22,838 nucleotides of DNA, taken from a virus. The notes below the pieces were generated by a model. The model saw only the letters and a program-made list of their open reading frames with translations, made no database searches and was not told the origin of the DNA. Numbering within the stretch: position 1 is the stretch's first letter; every line of letters starts with the position of its first letter. Of the stretch, positions 17,287 to 22,838 are shown in pieces. The DNA is taken from positions 1-22,838 of IMG/VR virus record IMGVR_UViG_3300027816_000429, one strand, 5' to 3'. The translations under genes and the position numbers were made by a program.

Positions 17287-19486
17287 TGATCCAGAATATG
17301 TAATTCCTACATGGAATAATGGTGTATGGGAAACATCTTCTTTTGATACAAGAGAAGACTTTATAGAATTTCTCACTTCGTTATTTAAAGAACCTGGCTT
17401 ATATGAATTTGATGAAACATCATTTGCTTTTAATGAACAGGCACGCAAATTCAAAGAACAGGGTGAGGTTTACTGTATGGCTCCTTATATGAGCAAAGAC
17501 TTCATCTCTTACTGGGATAATGAAAAAGAAAAATGTCGTAAAGGAGTAATATTTAAAAATGGAGACAAAACATGGTATCTACCACGTGACTACTACATGT
17601 GGCTTAACTTCCTTCCAATATATGATAAGGAGAAAAAGAACTTTGACTTCGCAGGTGTGCGTGATGCACAATATCACATGGCACTTTATGAGTGCCTCGC
17701 AGAATTAAACTATAAGCACTGCAGTATACTTAAGAAACGTCAGATAGCTTCCTCATATTATCATATGGGTAAGTTCATTAATCAGATATGGTTTGAACGA
17801 GGTGTAATACTTAAGTTAGGCGCATCACTTAAAGATTATATTGGCTTAGAAGGATCCTGGAAGTTTCTAGATGAGTATCGCGCATTCTTAAATTCTAAGA
17901 CAGCATGGTATCGTCCTATGAATCCAGGTAAGGTACTTACATGGCAGCAAAAGATTGAAGTAACTGAAAATGGTCGTAAGCAAGAGAAAGGACTTAAAGG
18001 AATGCTTCAAGGTATGTCTTTTGAGCAATCTGACACAAAAGGCGTCGGTGGACCTTGTTCTTACTTCTTCTATGAAGAAGCAGGTATTGCTCCTACAATG
18101 AACAAAACCTTTGAATACTTACGACCTGCAATGCAATCAGGCAGTATAACTACAGGATTATTTATTGCTGCAGGATCTGTGGGTGATTTATCACAGTGTA
18201 AACCATTAGAGGATTTTACAATGAATCCAGACGCTAATGGTATGTATGGCGTAGAAACAGATCTTATAGATGAAACAGGAGTTAGAGGTAGAACAGCTCT
18301 TTTTATTCCTGAGCATTGGTCTATGCCTCCATATATTGATAAGTACGGTAATTCACTTATAAAAGAATCATTAGAAGCAATTGAGCTAATACGAGAAGAG
18401 TGGAAAAGAAATCTTTCACCTGAGATCTACAGATTACGTATATCTCAGCACCCTATCAATATAAAAGAAGCTTTTGCTTTTCGTGATGAATCAGTATTCC
18501 CACTTTTACTTATAGGAGCTCAAAAAAAACGTATTGAAGATAAAGAGTTTCCTTATGAGCATATTGAGCTGGAAAGGATGATGAATGGGGATATCAATGC
18601 CAAGCAATCAAGAAGGCTTCCAATTATGCAGTTTCCCGTAGATAAGAAGCTTGAAGATAAACGTGGAGTACTTATTGTATATGAAAGACCTGTTCCTGAT
18701 TCTAAATGGGGTACATATTACGCATCTGTTGACCCTGTAGGTGAAGGTAAGACAACTACATCAGAATCGCTTTGCTCTATACATGTATACAAAAATCCTG
18801 TAGAGGTAACCAGAATTACAGATAGAGGAGTAGAAAATCTTGCAGAAGGAGATAAAATAGTAGCATCATGGTGTGGTAGGTATGATGATCTTACTAAAAC
18901 ACATGAGCAACTAGAGCTCATCATTGAGTGGTATAATGCTTGGACAATTGTAGAAAACAACGTATCACTCTTTATTCAGTATATGATTGAAAGAAGAAAA
19001 CAAAAATATTTAGTACCTAAAAATCAGATTGTTTTTCTTAAAGATCTAGGTGCTAATAAGTCTGTTTATTCTGATTATGGCTGGAAGAATACAGGTACTA
19101 TATTTAAAACACATCTTCTCAGCTACTTAATTGGTTGGCTTACAGAAGAAATCAATCAGGAAACTGATGAAGATGGTACTGTTATTTCTACTACATATGG
19201 TGTAGAAAGAATAACAGATTACATGTCATTAGTAGAAATGGAACAATACAGACCAGGTACTAACGTGGATAGACTTGTTTCACTAGCTGCTTTGATTGCG
19301 TTTGCTAAAGTACAGCAATCAAATAGAGGATATAGTAAAAGAGTTGACGATGTAAGAACTAAAAACTTGCAAATCTCAGATAATTTATATAAATTAAATA
19401 GTACCCCTTTTCGACATATGGGTAATCGAAAGGGAGGTTCAAGTGGAAGTAGATTACCTAGATTACCATATAGAAAACTTAGATAA
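17273..19486 (+). CDS. terL: Terminase large subunit, 737 aa
   Basis: ATPase and nuclease parts are both visible. The ATPase has the stretch KKRQIASSYYH (154-164) in the Walker A position, without the usual GxxxxGK(T/S); a Walker B strand SYFFYEEAG with Glu268-Glu269; and a coupling-motif-like FIAAGSVGD. The nuclease domain has Asp487 in SVDPVGEG, Glu561 in IVENN and Asp666 in NVDRLVSL, a plausible RNase H-like metal triad. The basic Ser-Gly-rich tail (KGGSSGSRLPRLPYRKLR) is typical of TerL termini. The sequence reads like crAss-like TerL, longer than most. It packages genomic DNA into the head together with the portal gene, whose start overlaps its stop by one base. Confidence 0.92.
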   Translation: MISYNDPEYVIPTWNNGVWETSSFDTREDFIEFLTSLFKEPGLYEFDETSFAFNEQARKFKEQGEVYCMAPYMSKDFISYWDNEKEKCRKGVIFKNGDKTWYLPRDYYMWLNFLPIYDKEKKNFDFAGVRDAQYHMALYECLAELNYKHCSILKKRQIASSYYHMGKFINQIWFERGVILKLGASLKDYIGLEGSWKFLDEYRAFLNSKTAWYRPMNPGKVLTWQQKIEVTENGRKQEKGLKGMLQGMSFEQSDTKGVGGPCSYFFYEEAGIAPTMNKTFEYLRPAMQSGSITTGLFIAAGSVGDLSQCKPLEDFTMNPDANGMYGVETDLIDETGVRGRTALFIPEHWSMPPYIDKYGNSLIKESLEAIELIREEWKRNLSPEIYRLRISQHPINIKEAFAFRDESVFPLLLIGAQKKRIEDKEFPYEHIELERMMNGDINAKQSRRLPIMQFPVDKKLEDKRGVLIVYERPVPDSKWGTYYASVDPVGEGKTTTSESLCSIHVYKNPVEVTRITDRGVENLAEGDKIVASWCGRYDDLTKTHEQLELIIEWYNAWTIVENNVSLFIQYMIERRKQKYLVPKNQIVFLKDLGANKSVYSDYGWKNTGTIFKTHLLSYLIGWLTEEINQETDEDGTVISTTYGVERITDYMSLVEMEQYRPGTNVDRLVSLAALIAFAKVQQSNRGYSKRVDDVRTKNLQISDNLYKLNSTPFRHMGNRKGGSSGSRLPRLPYRKLR

Positions 19487-22254
19487 TGGAAATTTTAAAC
19501 GCGCTCCAACTTAAAAAGGGCAAAAGAGCTGAATATAACCGTTTAGGTAATATCACTCAGCCTCTTCAATTCTTACCTGCAAAAGATAAGGATGATGATT
19601 GGACAGCATGGAATATGGACTGGCTAGAATGGCAAGGTTTAAAACATATTCGTAGAAATGCTAGAAGGTTGATGAAGAACTATAAGTTGGCCAAAGGTAT
19701 CATTGATAAAACTGATTATCTAATAGAAGAAGATAATGAGTATAGAGATATCGTAGATACATTGGCAAGAGACTATCCTTCTGCATTAGAACTTAAATTT
19801 TATCCAATTATTCCTAATGTCATTAAGGTACTTACAGCAGAGTTTGCTAAAAGAAATACACGTGTAAACTTTAGAGCTGTTGATGAGTACACTTATAATG
19901 AAATTATGGAAGCTAAAAGAGCTGACATAGAAGAAGCATTAGTAAAAGAAGCAGAACAGAAATTAGCTGCTAAATTTATTGAAATGGGTGCTGATCCTAA
20001 TGATCCAGAGATTAAAAAGGCTATGTCACCTGAAGCTATTAAGTCACTTCCTGAAATTGAAAAGTTTTACGCTAAAGATTATATCAGTCTTTGTGAAGAA
20101 TGGGCATCTAAACAACATCTTATTGATGAGGAAAGATTTAAGCTGGATGAATTAGAAGAACGCGCTTTTGAAGATGCTCTTATAACAGATAGAGAATTCT
20201 GGCATTTCCAAATGCTTGAGGATGATTATAATCTTGAGTTATGGAATCCCGTACTTACATTCTACCATAAATCTCCTGATGTACGTTATATATCTCAAGG
20301 TAATTGGGTAGGTAAAATAGAAATGCTTACTGCATCAGACATAATTGATAAATACGGATGGATAATGTCTGAAGAGCAACTTGAATCTATTGAGGCAATC
20401 TATCCTGTAAGATCTGCTGGTTATCCTATCCAGGGATATCAAAATGATGGTACTTACTATGATGCTACAAGATCTCATGAGTGGAACGTAAACAGACCTT
20501 CTTTAGAGTATCGTCAGTTTACTTCTATGTATGATAACTTTGTTTATAATGGAGGAGATATCATTAACTGGATTATGGGTGAGTCAGAAGACTACTATGA
20601 CATGGGTACTGCGCACATGCTTCGTGTAACTACAGCATATTGGAAATCTCAACGTAAGATAGGACATCTTACTAAGATAGATGAAGATGGTTCAGTTATA
20701 AATAAGATAGTAGATGAGCATTATAAAATTGTAGATAAACCTATGTATGATACTACTTTCTTTAAGAATAAGTCCAAGGATAATCTATTATTTGGTGAGC
20801 ATATTGACTGGATATGGATTAATCAGGTATGGGGTGGTGTTAAAATAGGTCCTAACATGCCATCATGGTGGGGAATGCAAAACCCTGGAGGTATCAATCC
20901 TATGTATCTTGGTATCATGCAGAACAGGATTAAGCCTATGAAATTTCAGTTTAAAGGTGATAACACATTATATGGATGTAAACTCCCTGTAGAGGGTCGA
21001 GTATTTTCTGATAGAAATACAAAATCTGTATCCCTTGTAGATTTAATGAAACCATTCCAGATTTCATATAACATGGTGAACAATCAGATATCTGATATCC
21101 TTGTTGATGAAATTGGATCTGTAATTATGCTAGATCAGAATACATTACCACAACATTCATTAGGTGAAGACTGGGGTAAGGGTAACCTTGCTAAAGCATA
21201 TGTTGCAATGAAAGATTTTGGTATGTTACCATTAGATACTTCAATTACTAATACTGAGAATGCTCTTAACTTCCAACATTTCCAGGTTCTTAACCTAGAG
21301 CAAACCCAACGTATGCTTTCTCGTATTCAGTTAGCTAACTTCTTTAAGCAACAAGCATTTGAAGTAATAGGTATTACACCACAACGTCTAGGGCAACAAT
21401 TAGGTCAGACAAATACTGCCACAGGTATTGAACAAGCTATTGCAGGATCTTATGCACAGACAGAACAGTACTTTACTCAGCACTCTGATCATCTAATGCC
21501 ACGTGTGCATCAGATGCGTACAGACTTAGCACAGTATTATGCTTCTACTAAACCATCTATTAGAATGCAGGTAAGTACATCCAATGATGAGCGCATCAAC
21601 TTTGAAATAAATGGTACAGATCTTTTAATGCGTGATCTTAATGTATTCTGTTCTACTAAGGCTAACCATAGAACAATTATTGAGCAGATGAAGCAACTTG
21701 CTATATCTAACAATACATCTGGTGCTTCTATTTATGATTTAGGACATATCCTACAGACTGACTCTATGGGTCACCTAAATAATATTCTAAAAGATATTGA
21801 ATCTAAACAGAAACGGCAGAAACAAGAAGAATATGCTCAAGCTGAAAAAATGAAACAGATGGAACTTGAAGCCGCTGCTCAAGAAAAAGCAAATGAAAGA
21901 GAGTTTGAACAAATGGAAGCTGAGAAGAACAGAAGAAAAGATCTTCTTGTAGCTGAAATTAAAGCATCTGGGTATGGTGCTATGCAAGATGTTAATCAAA
22001 ATCTACAATCTGATTTTGTTGATCAAATGGAATCTATGCGTAAAACTGCTGAATATCAGGAGACTATGAACATGGATAGAGAAAAAGAAATTAATAAGAA
22101 TAATCAGTTTGCTCAAAAGATGCAGATGGAAAAAGAAAAAATGAACCATCAAACAAACATTAAGCAAATGGAAATGGATATAGCTAGAGAAAATAAAAAT
22201 CGATTTGACGTAAAACCTAAAAAACCTACTGAAAAAAAGAATAAAAAATCATAG
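19486..22254 (+). CDS. Portal protein, 922 aa, crAss-like, with long C-terminal coiled coil
   Basis: Length, position immediately after terL, and blocks such as YPSALELKFYPIIPNVIKVL, EWASKQHLIDEERFKLDEL and FWHFQMLEDDYNLELWNPV are characteristic of crAss-like portal proteins as I remember them. Residues about 100-550 form the wing and stem core. From about residue 760 to the end a Lys/Glu/Gln-rich coiled coil (KQKRQKQEEYAQAEKM, REFEQMEAEKNRRKDL) leads to a basic tail (KKPTEKKNKKS), which may reach into the capsid or bind the neck proteins. It forms the dodecameric DNA-entry channel and is the docking point for TerL. It is the last gene before the AT-rich gap at 22255. Confidence 0.92.
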   Translation: MEILNALQLKKGKRAEYNRLGNITQPLQFLPAKDKDDDWTAWNMDWLEWQGLKHIRRNARRLMKNYKLAKGIIDKTDYLIEEDNEYRDIVDTLARDYPSALELKFYPIIPNVIKVLTAEFAKRNTRVNFRAVDEYTYNEIMEAKRADIEEALVKEAEQKLAAKFIEMGADPNDPEIKKAMSPEAIKSLPEIEKFYAKDYISLCEEWASKQHLIDEERFKLDELEERAFEDALITDREFWHFQMLEDDYNLELWNPVLTFYHKSPDVRYISQGNWVGKIEMLTASDIIDKYGWIMSEEQLESIEAIYPVRSAGYPIQGYQNDGTYYDATRSHEWNVNRPSLEYRQFTSMYDNFVYNGGDIINWIMGESEDYYDMGTAHMLRVTTAYWKSQRKIGHLTKIDEDGSVINKIVDEHYKIVDKPMYDTTFFKNKSKDNLLFGEHIDWIWINQVWGGVKIGPNMPSWWGMQNPGGINPMYLGIMQNRIKPMKFQFKGDNTLYGCKLPVEGRVFSDRNTKSVSLVDLMKPFQISYNMVNNQISDILVDEIGSVIMLDQNTLPQHSLGEDWGKGNLAKAYVAMKDFGMLPLDTSITNTENALNFQHFQVLNLEQTQRMLSRIQLANFFKQQAFEVIGITPQRLGQQLGQTNTATGIEQAIAGSYAQTEQYFTQHSDHLMPRVHQMRTDLAQYYASTKPSIRMQVSTSNDERINFEINGTDLLMRDLNVFCSTKANHRTIIEQMKQLAISNNTSGASIYDLGHILQTDSMGHLNNILKDIESKQKRQKQEEYAQAEKMKQMELEAAAQEKANEREFEQMEAEKNRRKDLLVAEIKASGYGAMQDVNQNLQSDFVDQMESMRKTAEYQETMNMDREKEINKNNQFAQKMQMEKEKMNHQTNIKQMEMDIARENKNRFDVKPKKPTEKKNKKS

Positions 22255-22268
22255 CTATATAATGAGAA

Positions 22269-22310
22269 ACTTTTAAATATATAATCACTTTACCTTAAAT
22301 ATATAAAAGT
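22269..22310. repeat. AT-only inverted and direct repeats between portal and the next gene
   Basis: ACTTTTA (22269-22275) and TAAAAGT (22304-22310) form an inverted repeat, with four further A-T pairs after one mismatch. Within it TTAAATATATAA occurs twice (22273-22284 and 22295-22306). It could be a weak terminator-like hairpin or a protein-binding site. There is no strong terminator after the portal gene. Confidence 0.5.
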
Positions 22311-22318
22311 TAACTCGT

Positions 22319-22326
22319 TAAATTTG
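22319..22326 (+). promoter_or_regulatory. TAAATTTG, TAnnTTTG-type -7 box of the next unit
   Basis: Matches TAnnTTTG, preceded by GTTAACTCG (GTTAACT also precedes the box at 14426). It lies 40 nt before ATG 22367. No -33 TTG at the expected place. Inferred promoter for the head-assembly genes that continue past the window. Confidence 0.45.
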
Positions 22327-22366
22327 CTTATATTAATAGTAAGTCAATAATTAAAACCAACAAAAA

Positions 22367-22838
22367 ATGGCTGATGAAAAAACAAATGTCCAGGAAGTAG
22401 AATTTGACAACCTGGAAGAGTTGTTAGGAGTAGGAAGTGAAAGTATTATGGTTGCTTCAGGATCTACAACAGTAGATGATAATAAGAAACCAGGTATCTT
22501 TTCGCAGACTACAACTGACACTACGTTCCTTGACAAACCAATTGTAAATGATCCACCTGCTGCCTCAGCAAGTACAAGTACAGAAGGTACACCATCTGCA
22601 ACTCCATCAATTGAAGATACTTCACTAGAAGGCCTGAGTCAATTGATTGAAGAAAGTTTTTCAGATGAAAATCAGAAAAATGTAGGGGGTCGTCCTACTC
22701 TTACTAAAGACGTTATGATTGAAACAGCAAACAAACTTATTGAAAAAGGTTTGTTGTTTCCTTTTGATGACGGAAAGAAGTTGGAAGATTATTCTCAGGC
22801 AGATTGGGAAGAGCTTCTTGAAGCAAACTTTAATGAAA
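22367..22838 (+). CDS. Acidic head-assembly or scaffold-like protein, partial (N-terminal 157 codons)
   Basis: The frame starts at ATG 22367 and runs off the right edge. The visible part begins MADEKTNVQEVEFDNLEEL, is acidic and rich in Ser/Thr/Pro (residues about 60-85, TSTEGTPSATPS, probably disordered) and then has a folded part GGRPTLTKDVMIETANKLI and LEDYSQADWEELLEANFNE. Its place after the portal and its acidic, partly disordered make-up suit a scaffolding, cargo or internal head protein. I recall a conserved family at this place in crAss-like genomes, ahead of the major capsid gene, but its role is not certain. The C-terminus is not in the window. Confidence 0.6.
   Translation, partial: MADEKTNVQEVEFDNLEELLGVGSESIMVASGSTTVDDNKKPGIFSQTTTDTTFLDKPIVNDPPAASASTSTEGTPSATPSIEDTSLEGLSQLIEESFSDENQKNVGGRPTLTKDVMIETANKLIEKGLLFPFDDGKKLEDYSQADWEELLEANFNE

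Noticed and set aside
18718-18960. Minus-strand frame of 80 codons inside terL
   Set aside because: Antisense shadow of a gene with clear catalytic motifs; low-complexity translation.
21787-21999. Minus-strand Phe/Leu/Ser-rich frame resembling a membrane protein
   Set aside because: Antisense of the portal coiled coil; Lys and Glu codons read backwards give Phe, Leu and Ser, so the hydrophobicity is an artefact.

Overview
The window is from an AT-rich tailed bacteriophage that most likely infects a Bacteroidetes host. It looks like a crAss-like phage (Crassvirales). The large terminase, the portal of about 920 residues with a charged coiled-coil tail, the IHF/HU-like protein and the small basic protein ending in a lysine/arginine/tyrosine tail all read like crAss-like families. 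Sites matching the Bacteroidetes -7 consensus (TAnnTTTG) precede several transcription units, and Shine-Dalgarno sequences are largely absent. I saw no tRNA, integrase, CRISPR array or insertion sequence. All family assignments come from reading the proteins; no database search was possible.

Left arm (1-4410, minus strand): ten small genes, almost none with a sure function. Nearly every junction has the same layout: a hairpin with a T-tract, then a TTTAAATAA-type leader, then the next start codon. The recognisable proteins are a ring-nuclease-like (Csx20-like) protein at 806-1201, a PcfJ-like protein at 2543-3754, a Cys-rich protein ending in an SSB-like acidic tail at 3871-4230, and a 31-residue zinc-knuckle peptide at 4315-4410. 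This arm has the character of an early, host-takeover or counter-defence region.

Divergent junction (4411-4788): no convincing gene. It holds several inverted repeats and an unusually GC-rich nested stem-loop, a candidate structured RNA, origin or control region.

Right arm (4789-22838, plus strand), in transcription units bounded by terminators and promoter-like motifs: (i) 4789-5741, a conserved phage protein, a tiny basic protein and a small lipoprotein; (ii) 5848-6675, small proteins including an Acb2/Tad1-hook-like candidate; (iii) 6798-12491, appendage and tail-fibre proteins with two paralogous N-terminal modules and a long terminal fibre; (iv) 12547-14345, a lysis cassette (holin, candidate unimolecular spanin, Cys/His endolysin) plus two small genes; (v) 14456-22254, a packaging operon (small acidic protein, DNA-binding candidates, IHF-like protein, Cys-rich protein, PD-(D/E)XK nuclease, the gene just before terL, terL, portal); (vi) 22367 onward, an acidic protein cut by the window edge, probably head-assembly related.

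The most interesting leads are the repeated intergenic cassette of the left arm, with three different GNRA loops; two candidate cyclic-nucleotide counter-defence proteins (Csx20-like and Acb2-like); the GC-rich structured divergent region; and TATATTTG boxes placed 3-4 nt before start codons, which suggests leaderless transcripts.
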